From CAZNKU01 sp045545235 (GTDB taxonomy: Bacteria > Bacillota > Clostridia > Monoglobales > Firm-18): 56,609 nt of DNA. Numbering within the stretch: position 1 is the stretch's first letter; the number at the start of each line of letters is the position of its first letter. The stretch lies in the NCBI GenBank assembly GCA_045545235.1, contig JAZQAN010000015.1:1-56609 (forward strand), read 5' to 3'. A program made the position numbers and the translations under genes. The notes below the pieces were generated by a model. That model was not told the DNA's origin. It saw only the letters and a program-made list of their open reading frames with translations, and did no database searches. Positions 25,463 through 34,072 of this stretch are shown here, piece after piece.

Positions 25463-26974
25463 TTATTCACCTAATGATTTTTTAGAATCAACGGTAACCT
25501 TTTTGCTGTAACAGGAAAAAATTGTTTCAACAAAATCCTTGTTCATTTTAGGAGTAATCCAGCTTATAACAGGTACAAGAATTATGCCACCTACCATTGC
25601 CAGAACACCACAGTTGATTGGTGATTGAATAACTACAGGGAAGACAGGTCTTGCAAGCATATTCAAAATCATAATGCCTGCACCGAAAACAAATGATGTC
25701 CATACTGCAGCCTTTGTTGTTTTTTTATAGTACAAGCCAAACAGAAACGGTGCAAGAAATGCGCCTGCCAGAGCACCCCAGGAAATTCCCATCATATCTG
25801 CAATATATCCAAGCTTACCTTTGTTTATGGCAATTAAGGCTGATATTACAATGAACACAACTATAAGCACACGCATAACAAACACTTGTTTTTTGTCCGA
25901 CATATTCTTTACCATATGCCCTTTAATCATATCCAGTGTAAGAGTAGAGCTTGAAGCAAGTACAAGTGATGAAAGTGTAGACATTGATGCCGAAAGTACA
26001 AGAACAATTACGATGCCGATAAGCATGTCAGGAAGATTTTCGAGCATCAAGGGTATAAGACCATCGTAGCCGTCGGATGGAAGCGTTGTTGTAAAAAGTC
26101 TTCCGAATCCGCCGAGGAAGTAACAACCGCCTGCAACTATAAAGGCAAATGCAGTTGAAATTATTGTTCCCTTTGTAATATCCTTTTCACTTTTAATTGC
26201 GTAAAATTTCTGCACCATCTGCGGTAATCCCCATGTGCCAAGTGAGGTGAGTATTATAACACACAATAAGTTAAATGGTTCGGGTCCGAAAAACGAATTG
26301 TAAACACCTGAAGATTCACCCGGGATTTCTGCAAGATTTGCAAGAGCGTTTTCAAAACCGCCCTGTCCGTTTAATACAGCCCAGATAACGGCTACTATAC
26401 CAACCAACATAATAATACCCTGTATAAAGTCATTTATTGCAGTTGCCATATATCCGCCTGCTGTTACATAAATGCCTGTAAGTAATGCCATACCAATTAC
26501 AATGTAGCTGTAAGGTATGCTTGGGAATGCCATATTAAACAAATTTGAAAGACCGTTGTACAGCGATGCTGTGTACGGAATAAGGAAAATGAAAACAATT
26601 ATTGAAGCAAAAATTTTAATAGCATTGCTGTCAAAGCGTTTTCCGAAGAATTCAGGCATTGTTGCAGAGTGAAGATGCTGTGACATAAGTCTTGTTCGTC
26701 TTCCTAAAATAACCCACGCAAGAAGTGAGCCGACAAACGCATTACCTATGCCTATCCAGGTTGATGCAATACCAAACCTCCAGCCGAACTGTCCTGCATA
26801 GCCTACAAAAATAACTGCAGAAAAATATGATGTGCCGTAAGCAAAGGCTGTAAGCCAAGGTCCTACTGAACGTCCGCCAAGTACAAAACCATTAACGTCC
26901 GTTGTACTTTTACGGCAATAGATACCGACACCAATCATAACTGCAAAAAATACTACCAACATTAAAACAACCAT
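25463..26974 (-). CDS. Sodium:solute symporter, T-box regulated (probable amino acid transporter)
   Basis: 503 residues from the ATG at 26974, with AAAGGAGG upstream; a longer reading would enter the T-box terminator. SSS family (PutP/PanF-like) with about 13 membrane segments. The core motifs GGRSVGPWLTAFAYGTSYFS and TAGGYMATAINDFIQGIIM are intact. The upstream T-box leader implies regulation by an uncharged tRNA and therefore an amino acid substrate. The specifier reads best as UAC (Tyr), so tyrosine or another aromatic amino acid is suggested. No substrate can be proven from sequence. Confidence 0.9.
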   Translation of the reverse strand: MVVLMLVVFFAVMIGVGIYCRKSTTDVNGFVLGGRSVGPWLTAFAYGTSYFSAVIFVGYAGQFGWRFGIASTWIGIGNAFVGSLLAWVILGRRTRLMSQHLHSATMPEFFGKRFDSNAIKIFASIIVFIFLIPYTASLYNGLSNLFNMAFPSIPYSYIVIGMALLTGIYVTAGGYMATAINDFIQGIIMLVGIVAVIWAVLNGQGGFENALANLAEIPGESSGVYNSFFGPEPFNLLCVIILTSLGTWGLPQMVQKFYAIKSEKDITKGTIISTAFAFIVAGGCYFLGGFGRLFTTTLPSDGYDGLIPLMLENLPDMLIGIVIVLVLSASMSTLSSLVLASSSTLTLDMIKGHMVKNMSDKKQVFVMRVLIVVFIVISALIAINKGKLGYIADMMGISWGALAGAFLAPFLFGLYYKKTTKAAVWTSFVFGAGIMILNMLARPVFPVVIQSPINCGVLAMVGGIILVPVISWITPKMNKDFVETIFSCYSKKVTVDSKKSLGE

Positions 26975-26999
26975 TTTTTTCTTCCTCCTTTTTTGGACG

Positions 27000-27285
27000 A
27001 AAAAAAATCCCGTCCAACATAATATAATTATGAGGACGAGATGAAAGTTCCCGCGGTACCACCTCATTTTGACAACGCCTCACGGTGTTGCCCTTTACAA
27101 GTACATAATAATACTCTGACACAATAACGGTTGTCAACCGTCACAGCCTACTTAATTTAATAATTGTTCGGTGTGCTGCTCTTCGGATGTATTCAATGTC
27201 CGCTTCCCCTCCGGCTCACACCAACCGCCGTCTCTCTCGTGGTTATCACAAACATCTACTTGTTCCAAGTCATAGCATTTAGTGG
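27000..27285 (-). promoter_or_regulatory. T-box riboswitch, probable tyrosine specifier
   Basis: The minus strand has the canonical T-box GGTGGTACCGCGGGAA (27063-27048) in the antiterminator. A terminator stem (CTCGTCC with GGACGGGA, 27040-27007) ends in a T-run. Stem I shows AGTAGA (27252-27247), GAGAGA, and the GGCGGTTGGTGTGAGCC distal loop. The specifier loop reads GAA-TAC-A (27194-27188), giving UAC (Tyr). The antiterminator bulge UGGU fits a tRNA with discriminator A, as tRNA-Tyr has. Reading the loop one base later would give ACA (Thr). It controls the symporter gene. Confidence 0.93.
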
Positions 27286-27306
27286 TTTGTTTAACTGTTT
27301 AGAGGT

Positions 27307-27335
27307 ATTTTAGTACTTTTTTTAAAAAATGTCAA
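27307..27335 (-). promoter_or_regulatory. Promoter of T-box/symporter transcript
   Basis: On the minus strand TTGACA (27335-27330), a 17-base spacer, TAAAAT (27312-27307), about 20-30 bases upstream of T-box stem I. Confidence 0.8.
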
Positions 27336-27452
27336 GAGGCAATTTTACATTGTGTACTTGGCGTTTTAAACAAAAAAAACGTCGTTTTTTTGTGAATTTG
27401 ACCAAATGAGGGAAAAAATAAGGATTATGTGATAAAAAGTCATTTTGCTTAA

Positions 27453-27481
27453 TTGACAATCACATTTAAGTGTGCTATACT
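27453..27481 (+). promoter_or_regulatory. Promoter of 8-TM membrane protein gene
   Basis: TTGACA (27453-27458), a 17-base spacer, TATACT (27476-27481). The 120 bases between this and the divergent symporter promoter are AT-rich; only an A/T-run hairpin near 27371-27393 stands out. Confidence 0.85.
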
Positions 27482-27510
27482 AAAGTAACATATGGAATGG
27501 AGGAAAAACA

Positions 27511-28485
27511 ATGTTTAATAAGGTAATTGATTTTTGTAAAAAGAGACAAAATTTAGTGTTAGGCTTACTTGTAGTGTGCTTTGTGGCACTGCTTTTTGTT
27601 CAGACAATTTCTATAACAGGTGTACATACTGATGCAACAGTAAAAGATTTTTCAATTATGCGAATTGTAAGCGTACCTACACAGGGTGACGTTAAAACAA
27701 GTACTGCTATATTTAAGGATGAAATCGGAAAAGATGTTTTCAGTTTTGACCATTTGTTCAACAACGTATACTCACTTTTTGTATTCGGCATAATTGCTTT
27801 GGTGTTCTGCTTTGCAAAATATAACAAAACAATTCTTGCAAAGGTAATTTGTTTGTTGTACGGAGCATATGGCTTGTATTCAGTTGTTGCTACAAAAAAT
27901 ATGGCTTATATTTTGAGTACTTATGATGGCACTTTTATACTTAAGATTGTTGTGGCAGCTTTGATAATTTTAATTTCTATAGCATCAATTGTTGCTATGA
28001 TTATTGAGCTTTCTAAAAACGAATGGCTTAAATATGTTAATGTACATGCTTTCCTTAACTGCTTGAGTGCATTTGTTGTATTTGTAACTTTAGCTTTGAT
28101 GTTTATTCCTTTTGAATATAAGAATAATACAGCTTCAATTATGGGATTTATGTTGATGCCAAGTAACTATTCCGGCGGTTTCCTTACAGCATACAGAAGC
28201 TTGTTGGGTAATGTAACTTTTAACTCTTCAATTATTATTCCGGTTGTTGTATTTGTACTTGGAATTATGGCAAGTATAATCGGTGCAGGTAGCCATAAAA
28301 ATGCAGTTGCACCAGTTTTGTCAGCAGTATGGGCTGTTTTGGTTGCACTTGGTTGCTTCTTAAACCCACTTATGAGTCTTGATGGTAATTTTATAATATA
28401 CGTTGTTTTGGCAGTTGTTGTAATTGCATTGTCTGTTATCAATATGATTCAGCACTACAAGGCAAACGAAATTTACAGACAGTAA
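27511..28485 (+). CDS. Uncharacterised 8-TM membrane protein
   Basis: 324 residues with about eight hydrophobic segments: near 15-36, 88-107, 110-130, 142-168, 175-202, 238-260, 268-290 and 294-315. The region between the first and second segments (about 37-85) would lie outside the cell. I do not recognise a family. It has a strong promoter, a GGAGG ribosome binding site and its own terminator, so it is a single-gene transcript. Codon use resembles the neighbouring genes. Confidence 0.8.
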   Translation: MFNKVIDFCKKRQNLVLGLLVVCFVALLFVQTISITGVHTDATVKDFSIMRIVSVPTQGDVKTSTAIFKDEIGKDVFSFDHLFNNVYSLFVFGIIALVFCFAKYNKTILAKVICLLYGAYGLYSVVATKNMAYILSTYDGTFILKIVVAALIILISIASIVAMIIELSKNEWLKYVNVHAFLNCLSAFVVFVTLALMFIPFEYKNNTASIMGFMLMPSNYSGGFLTAYRSLLGNVTFNSSIIIPVVVFVLGIMASIIGAGSHKNAVAPVLSAVWAVLVALGCFLNPLMSLDGNFIIYVVLAVVVIALSVINMIQHYKANEIYRQ

Positions 28486-28494
28486 TTTGAGTTT

Positions 28495-28528
28495 AAAAAG
28501 CCTTCCTCTGAAAAAAGGAAGGCTTTTT
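28495..28528 (+). terminator. Terminator of membrane protein gene
   Basis: Stem AAAAAGCCTTCC / GGAAGGCTTTTT (28495-28506 with 28517-28528), 10 bases after the stop. Confidence 0.92.
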
Positions 28529-28559
28529 GTATTTTGGGTCACAGAAAGGAATGTTTAAA

Positions 28560-29756
28560 ATGGAATTTAATGTATCAAACAGAATGAGTAAAATAAAGGG
28601 CTCTGCCATAAGAGAAATTTTCAAGGCTCTTGCAGATCCGGAGGTTATATCATTAGCAGGCGGTAATCCTGCACCTGAGCTTTTTCCAAATGAGGAAATG
28701 GCAATAACTGCAGAAAAAGTTCTTCGGGAAAATCCTGTTCTTGCTTTGCAGTACGGCATTACAGAAGGTTATTTGCCTCTTCGTCAGTTGGTAAGCGAAT
28801 TACTTGCTGACCGTGAGGGTATCTGTGAAGATTTTAATGATACCATTATTGTTTCAGGTGGTCAGCAGGGTATTGAGCTTGCAACAAAGTGCCTTGTTAA
28901 TGAGGGTGATGTTGTTATAGTGGAAGAACCAAGCTTTATAGGGGCACTTAATGCATTTCGTTCATATGGTGCAAAGCTTGTAGGTGTGCCTGTGGAAGAA
29001 GATGGTATGGATATTGCTGCTTTAAAGAAGGCGGTTGAGGAAAATGATAATGTAAAGGTTATTTATACAATACCCACTTTCCAGAATCCTTCAGGAATTA
29101 CAATGTCTTTGGAAAAACGTAAGGCACTTTATGAGGTGGCAAAGGAAAATAATATTGTTATTATTGAAGATAACCCATATGGCGAATTGGTGTTTGATGG
29201 TGTAAAAAGCACTACTATAAAATCAATGGATAAGGAAGGCATTGTAATATATTGCGGTTCTTATTCAAAAGTTCTTGCACCGGGGCTTCGTATTGGTTTC
29301 GTAAGTGCTCATAAGGATATTGTTGCAAAAATGGTTGTTGCAAAACAGGTTTCTGATGTTCATACTCCTGTACTTACTCAGGTTTTGGCTTATGAATATA
29401 TTAAGCAATATGGTCTCGATAAGCATATTGAAGAAATCAGGGCACTATATAAGCATAAATGTCAGACAATGATTAATGCAATAGATAAATATTTTCCTGC
29501 AGGTGTTACACATACAAATCCTAATGGTGGGTTGTTTATATGGTGTGACCTTAATGGAGATTATGATATGAACGAAATTGCTAAAATCTGCACAGCACGT
29601 AAGGTTGCATGTGTTCCCGGCTCTACTTTTATGACAGATTTAGACAAGCCATGTTCTGCATTCAGACTCAATTATTCAACGGTTACAGATGAAAAAATCG
29701 AACAGGGAATAAAAATTCTCGGTGAGGTTCTTGCTGAAGTAATGGGAGAAAAGTAA
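28560..29756 (+). CDS. PLP-dependent aminotransferase (MocR/LysN-like, class I)
   Basis: 398 residues from the ATG at 28560, 9 bases after AAAGGA. Fold-type I aminotransferase like 2-aminoadipate or aromatic/branched-chain transaminases. Seen are SLAGGNPAPELFP at the N-terminus, the Asp of IIEDNPYGEL, the PLP-binding Lys in GSYSKVLAPGLRIGF and the C-terminal Arg of FRLNYS. No helix-turn-helix is attached, so this is not a regulator. It is cotranscribed with the AEC transporter one base downstream, which may export its product or a related acid. Confidence 0.92.
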   Translation: MEFNVSNRMSKIKGSAIREIFKALADPEVISLAGGNPAPELFPNEEMAITAEKVLRENPVLALQYGITEGYLPLRQLVSELLADREGICEDFNDTIIVSGGQQGIELATKCLVNEGDVVIVEEPSFIGALNAFRSYGAKLVGVPVEEDGMDIAALKKAVEENDNVKVIYTIPTFQNPSGITMSLEKRKALYEVAKENNIVIIEDNPYGELVFDGVKSTTIKSMDKEGIVIYCGSYSKVLAPGLRIGFVSAHKDIVAKMVVAKQVSDVHTPVLTQVLAYEYIKQYGLDKHIEEIRALYKHKCQTMINAIDKYFPAGVTHTNPNGGLFIWCDLNGDYDMNEIAKICTARKVACVPGSTFMTDLDKPCSAFRLNYSTVTDEKIEQGIKILGEVLAEVMGEK

Positions 29757-29757
29757 A

Positions 29758-30705
29758 ATGTTCGAAAAAATTGATTTGGTTCTTTCTGTGGGGCAAAACG
29801 TTGCAAGTAACGTACTTGTTATGTTGTTTTTAATGCTTATAGGTTTCTGGTTTACCAAAAAAGGTATTTTCACGGAGGTAGGAATAAAGCAGATGACAGA
29901 GCTTGCTCTTCGTGTTGCGGTGCCTTGTCTTATTATTAATTCATATCAACGTGAATTTGATTTGGAAATGGCGAAAAAACTTGGACTTGCAATGGTCTTT
30001 ACACTTGGTATACATATGGTGTATATGCTTATTGCTATTGTTGCATTTAAAAAAAGACCGGATAAAAAGGATAGAATAAGTAAATTCAGTGCAATGTATT
30101 CAAATTGCGGATTTATGGCATTGCCACTTATTCAGGCAATTTACGGTGATGAAGGAGTATTTTACGCAGTTGCTTATGTAACAGTGTTTAACATTCTTTA
30201 CTGGACTCAGGGGATTTACATTTACACCAAGGATTTAAAACAACTCTCGCTGAAAAAAATAATTTTTAATCCCGGTGTATTGGGTGCAATTATAGGTATT
30301 ACATTATTTGTTTGCCGTATAACCCTGCCGACCTCTATTGGTAAAACCGTAAGTTTTATGGCATCTATAAATACACCTATACCAATGATTGTATTGGGAA
30401 CATATCTTGTGAATCTTAATATAAAGGAAACTTTGAAAAATGGTTCATTGTGGGCAGTTACAATTTTAAGACTGATTATTTGCCCTGTTATGACAATGCT
30501 TATTTTAAAATTATTCGGTTGGGAAACTATAATATCTATGCCGCTTATACTTGCAAGTGCAAGCCCTGTTGCAGCAGTTGCAACATTGTTTGCAGTAAGA
30601 TATGGGCTTGATTCAGAGTATTCTACTCAGGCAGTTTCTTTTACAACATTGCTTTCGGTTGTGACAATACCACTTGTTATGATGTTGGCAACTCTTATAA
30701 TGTAA
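29758..30705 (+). CDS. AEC (auxin efflux carrier) family transporter
   Basis: 315 residues with about ten membrane segments. AEC proteins carry organic acids or amino acid derivatives. Typical are the N-terminal LMLIGFWFTKKGIFTEVG, a middle YSNCGFMALPLIQAIYGDEG and a C-terminal SPVAAVATLFAVRYG. It begins one base after the aminotransferase stop, so the two are coupled. Substrate unknown. Confidence 0.9.
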   Translation: MFEKIDLVLSVGQNVASNVLVMLFLMLIGFWFTKKGIFTEVGIKQMTELALRVAVPCLIINSYQREFDLEMAKKLGLAMVFTLGIHMVYMLIAIVAFKKRPDKKDRISKFSAMYSNCGFMALPLIQAIYGDEGVFYAVAYVTVFNILYWTQGIYIYTKDLKQLSLKKIIFNPGVLGAIIGITLFVCRITLPTSIGKTVSFMASINTPIPMIVLGTYLVNLNIKETLKNGSLWAVTILRLIICPVMTMLILKLFGWETIISMPLILASASPVAAVATLFAVRYGLDSEYSTQAVSFTTLLSVVTIPLVMMLATLIM

Positions 30706-30735
30706 AAAATTGTTGGCATATGCCAACAATTTTTT
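30704..30735. terminator. Bidirectional terminator, perfect palindrome
   Basis: AAAAAATTGTTGGCAT and its complement (30704-30719 with 30720-30735) overlap the last bases of both convergent genes (AEC transporter and acetyltransferase). Confidence 0.92.
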
Positions 30736-31325
30736 TACATTCTTTTTTTGATAACCTTTGCAGGTACACCTACTGCAACCGAGTATGGAGGAATGTCTTT
30801 GGTTACAACACTTCCTGCACCAATGACAGAACCTTTACCTATTGTTACACCTGCCATAATATTTACTCTTCCTGCAACCCATACATCGTCTTCGATGGTA
30901 ATTGGTTTTACGTTCATTCCCTGTTTGCAAATAGGAATATCCGGATTGTCAAAAACGTGATTTGCAGAAATTATCATAACGTTTGGTGCAATACGAACGT
31001 TGTTTCCTATTTTTATAAGACCATTTGTATTACCTGGTTCGCCGTATCCCGTCATAAGAGTATTGTACTGAATGGAACTGTTTTCTCCAATTTGTATATT
31101 GCCCTGCAAAACTGCATTTGGTGCAACGGAGCAGTTTTTGCCTATATGAATTTCGCCGTTTCTGGGATGTATTCTGCAGTCGGGACTTATTTTTGCACTT
31201 TTATCAATATGTACATTTTTATGTCTGCAGGCTTGTTTTCTACCAAACCAACAGGAAAATTTTTGTGCAAGAGTTTTGTCTCCCGGTATGGAGTGACCTT
31301 TTTCTATATATGACCAAAAACTCAA
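30735..31325 (-). CDS. Hexapeptide-repeat acetyltransferase
   Basis: 196 residues from a TTG at 31325 with GGAAG 6-8 bases upstream; no ATG fits. A left-handed beta-helix of the LacA/Maa/CatB type: repeated IGxxxxI hexapeptides (IHIGKNCSVAPNAVL, IKIGNNVRIAPNVMI) with the catalytic-type His in SANHVFDNPD and the end motif AVGVPAKVIKKRM. It O-acetylates a sugar or similar acceptor using acetyl-CoA. It lies directly downstream of the beta-propeller gene, so the two are cotranscribed. Confidence 0.88.
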   Translation of the reverse strand: MSFWSYIEKGHSIPGDKTLAQKFSCWFGRKQACRHKNVHIDKSAKISPDCRIHPRNGEIHIGKNCSVAPNAVLQGNIQIGENSSIQYNTLMTGYGEPGNTNGLIKIGNNVRIAPNVMIISANHVFDNPDIPICKQGMNVKPITIEDDVWVAGRVNIMAGVTIGKGSVIGAGSVVTKDIPPYSVAVGVPAKVIKKRM

Positions 31326-31327
31326 AA

Positions 31328-32533
31328 TTATCTTCCTTTCACATCAATTTCTACTAATTTGGCGTACTTGCCCGGTAATGTGTTGCAAAGCACCTTTGTG
31401 CCATCGTGATTAAATACAGGATGATGGCATACTCTGTTTGGATTTCTGCCAAATGGCACTTTATCCACATTCTGACGCTGAAATTCGTAAGCATCAACCT
31501 CTTTGCCTGTGGTTACATCTAAAAATACTATTCTGCCTATTTTAGAACCGCATTCGTCTGTAAGTGCAAGGTTGTAATCTGTAGGGCAGATTGATGGATG
31601 TCCACCGCTTGCATGGTCGCTTATTTTACGGTAATCACTGCCGTCATAATTTACCAATGTAAGTGCGTGCTTTGTAGGGTCGTCAACTCTTGGACCGTAA
31701 CCTATAAGCTGTTCACCATCGGGGTGCATACTCCAATGTACACCCTTTCTTCCAAAGCTCAAATCCACAGCCATATGAATATCCTTCATATCTTTATCTG
31801 CTGTAAAAACGTAACCTACTCGCGGTTCGTTTCTTACATTGTTAACGGTATGATTTCCGAAATAAAACAAAAATCTGTTTCCTTTGGGTGACCATCTGAG
31901 GCAGTAGCACATTAGTGTAAGTCCGTCGTTATCGCCATATAGTGCCTTTATCGCCTTATCTTCCTTCATAAGTCTGTCACGGTGAGGATGATTTTCAATA
32001 ACCTCTGCTACGCTGAGTGCAAGCTCTGCTTTGCCTGTTTCGGGATAAAAACGGAATAAACCGTGTTTGTCTCTTGCCTGAAATGGGAATGGAGCTTTTT
32101 CGGGGGCATAGGTTCCGTCACCATAGCCTGCGGCATAAAGCATACCCATATAGCCTGTTGTAATAGGTTCGCCAAATGGGGCGGCACCTTCCATATCACC
32201 TTCCATAATTTTTTCTTCACCTGTTTCAACATTGTGTTTTACTATAAGAGGATTTGTGTTTGTACCGCTTTGATAATATACAAATTTTGCATCAGGTGAC
32301 CAGGTCTGCCAGTATCCTGTATGAAAAAAAGAAGATGATGTTCCGTTTTCACCAAATGAATTTAAAATGTTTCCATCTTTGTCTGCTATGTATACTTTTC
32401 CTTTGCCTGTATCAGGGTCACAGCCGGAAAATAAAAGTCTTCCTGAATTGTCGGGAGCATATGGGCATAGTGAATAATAACTGTGAACACACCATTTATC
32501 TATATCGATTTTAACTTTTGCATTTGGATACAT
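31328..32533 (-). CDS. Cytoplasmic beta-propeller protein (oligogalacturonate-lyase-like, PL22?)
   Basis: 401 residues without a signal peptide. Repeated WSPD/HPDG-type blades (TWSPDAKFVYYQSG, RWSPKGNRFLFYFG, HWSMHPDGEQLIGYG, HHPVFNHDGTKVLCNT) give a TolB/WD40-like seven-bladed propeller. The His-rich blades (HWSMHPDG, GGHPSICP, CHHPVFNH) resemble the metal site of PL22 oligogalacturonate lyases, which are also intracellular, but I cannot confirm the catalytic set. It is followed by the acetyltransferase at a 2-base gap. Confidence 0.65.
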   Translation of the reverse strand: MYPNAKVKIDIDKWCVHSYYSLCPYAPDNSGRLLFSGCDPDTGKGKVYIADKDGNILNSFGENGTSSSFFHTGYWQTWSPDAKFVYYQSGTNTNPLIVKHNVETGEEKIMEGDMEGAAPFGEPITTGYMGMLYAAGYGDGTYAPEKAPFPFQARDKHGLFRFYPETGKAELALSVAEVIENHPHRDRLMKEDKAIKALYGDNDGLTLMCYCLRWSPKGNRFLFYFGNHTVNNVRNEPRVGYVFTADKDMKDIHMAVDLSFGRKGVHWSMHPDGEQLIGYGPRVDDPTKHALTLVNYDGSDYRKISDHASGGHPSICPTDYNLALTDECGSKIGRIVFLDVTTGKEVDAYEFQRQNVDKVPFGRNPNRVCHHPVFNHDGTKVLCNTLPGKYAKLVEIDVKGR

Positions 32534-32654
32534 AATATACCTCCACGTGTAGATTATACATTAATTGTAATACAGATGTATGTTGAAATCAATATAAAAT
32601 ATTTGATGTTTTTAAAGTAAAAGTAAAAAATATTACCAAATTTATGGTTGGATA

Positions 32655-32683
32655 TTGACATTTTTGTTGTTTGGTCGTATAAT
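32655..32683 (+). promoter_or_regulatory. Consensus promoter of MFS transporter gene
   Basis: TTGACA (32655-32660), a 17-base spacer, TATAAT (32678-32683): both hexamers perfect. Confidence 0.88.
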
Positions 32684-32711
32684 TTCAATGAGAAAATTTG
32701 AGGTGAAAATT

Positions 32712-34001
32712 ATGGAACAAATTATTTACAACAGTAAAGAGGGAAAAACATCAAGAAATGCATATACATTGTTTTCAATGTTTGAACATTTTATATCTTT
32801 GCTTGTAACTGATGCTTTTCTTGCAAAGCTTTTAAAATCGACAGGTATGAGCGATTCACTTGCAGGCATAATAGCTTCATTTGTTTCCTTTGCTTTCTTG
32901 TTTCAGTTACTGTCTATTTTTATTCTGAAAAGAAAGATAAATACAAAAGGTCTTTGCATTACTTTTGAAACTGTCAGTCAGCTGTGTTTTGTGTTTTTAT
33001 ATGTTGTTCCGTTTTTGCCGGTTGAGAACAATATAAAAAGTCTGCTTGTTGTTGCGGCTATAATGATTGCGTATGCATTTAAATATATTGTGTCTTCAAT
33101 ATTTTTCAATTGGGCAAACAGTTATGTTGACCCTATGCACCGCGGCTCTTTTTCTGCCGTAAAGGAAATGATTTCCCTTGCCGGCGGTATAGTATTCAGC
33201 TTTGTTATGGGTTTTGTGACAGATATGTTTTTTGAAAGAGGTAACACCAACGGCGCATTTTTGTTTATCGCTATATCCGTGTTTGTGCTTACTTTGACAA
33301 ATTTTTATTGTTTGTGTAAAATTAAAAATTGTTCTATTAACAGTACTCAATCCACAAAAGTGTCTATGGGTGTTGTGTTGAAAAAAACTCTTTTTAACAA
33401 AAAATTTGCACCTGTTATTATTTCCACAAGTTTCTTCAGCTTTGGTTCGTATATTACAACAGGATTTTTAGGGGTTTATAAAACAGAGGACCTTTTGATT
33501 TCTCTTAGTGTTGTTTCAATTATCAGCGGTATTGCAAGTGTCGGTCGTATGCTTGTTTCAAAGCCTTTTGGAAGATATTCCGACAAAAAATCATACGCAA
33601 AAGGGTTGGAACTTGGATATTTACTTATGGCAATTTCTTTTCTTTCACTTATATTTACTTCACCTGATACATGGTGGCTTATCATTGTATATCACCTTTT
33701 GCATAATATTGGATATGCAGGTGTTAATCAGAATACGTTTAATATAGCATACAGTTATGTTGAAGCGGATTTTATTTCTCAGGCAATGGCATTCCGCAGT
33801 GCTATTTCCGGTATTGTAGGTTTTGTTGGGGCATTGGTTGGTGCAAGGGTTCTGGCGATTGTTCAGGCTAACGGAAACATGATTTTTGGTATACACATAT
33901 ATGGTCAGCAGGTAATGGCTCTTATATCTTTAATTTGTATACTTACATCTGTTGCAATATTGCATTTTGTAGTTGCAAAAAATGAAGTGAAGATTCAGTA
34001 A
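32712..34001 (+). CDS. MFS transporter
   Basis: 429 residues from the ATG at 32712, with GAGGTG upstream; a reading from 32655 would put the promoter inside the gene. About twelve membrane segments, with a central cytoplasmic break near 205-225 and a loop motif SKPFGRYSDKKSYAKG after the seventh to eighth segment. Probably a sugar or sugar-acid importer, given the surrounding carbohydrate genes; the substrate is not readable. Confidence 0.88.
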   Translation: MEQIIYNSKEGKTSRNAYTLFSMFEHFISLLVTDAFLAKLLKSTGMSDSLAGIIASFVSFAFLFQLLSIFILKRKINTKGLCITFETVSQLCFVFLYVVPFLPVENNIKSLLVVAAIMIAYAFKYIVSSIFFNWANSYVDPMHRGSFSAVKEMISLAGGIVFSFVMGFVTDMFFERGNTNGAFLFIAISVFVLTLTNFYCLCKIKNCSINSTQSTKVSMGVVLKKTLFNKKFAPVIISTSFFSFGSYITTGFLGVYKTEDLLISLSVVSIISGIASVGRMLVSKPFGRYSDKKSYAKGLELGYLLMAISFLSLIFTSPDTWWLIIVYHLLHNIGYAGVNQNTFNIAYSYVEADFISQAMAFRSAISGIVGFVGALVGARVLAIVQANGNMIFGIHIYGQQVMALISLICILTSVAILHFVVAKNEVKIQ

Positions 34002-34029
34002 TATTTTAAAGGACAGATTGTAAAAAAAT

Positions 34030-34068
34030 AAAAAGCCAAGGAAAACTTGATGTTCTCCTTGGCTTTTT
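34030..34068. terminator. Bidirectional terminator
   Basis: Stem AAAAAGCCAAGG / CCTTGGCTTTTT (34030-34041 with 34057-34068) between convergent MFS and esterase genes. Confidence 0.9.
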
Positions 34069-34072
34069 GTTT

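Noticed and set aside
27371..27393. A/T-run hairpin between the symporter and membrane protein promoters, as terminator
   Set aside because: It is upstream of both divergent genes and consists of A- and T-runs with two or three G/C pairs, so chance is likely.
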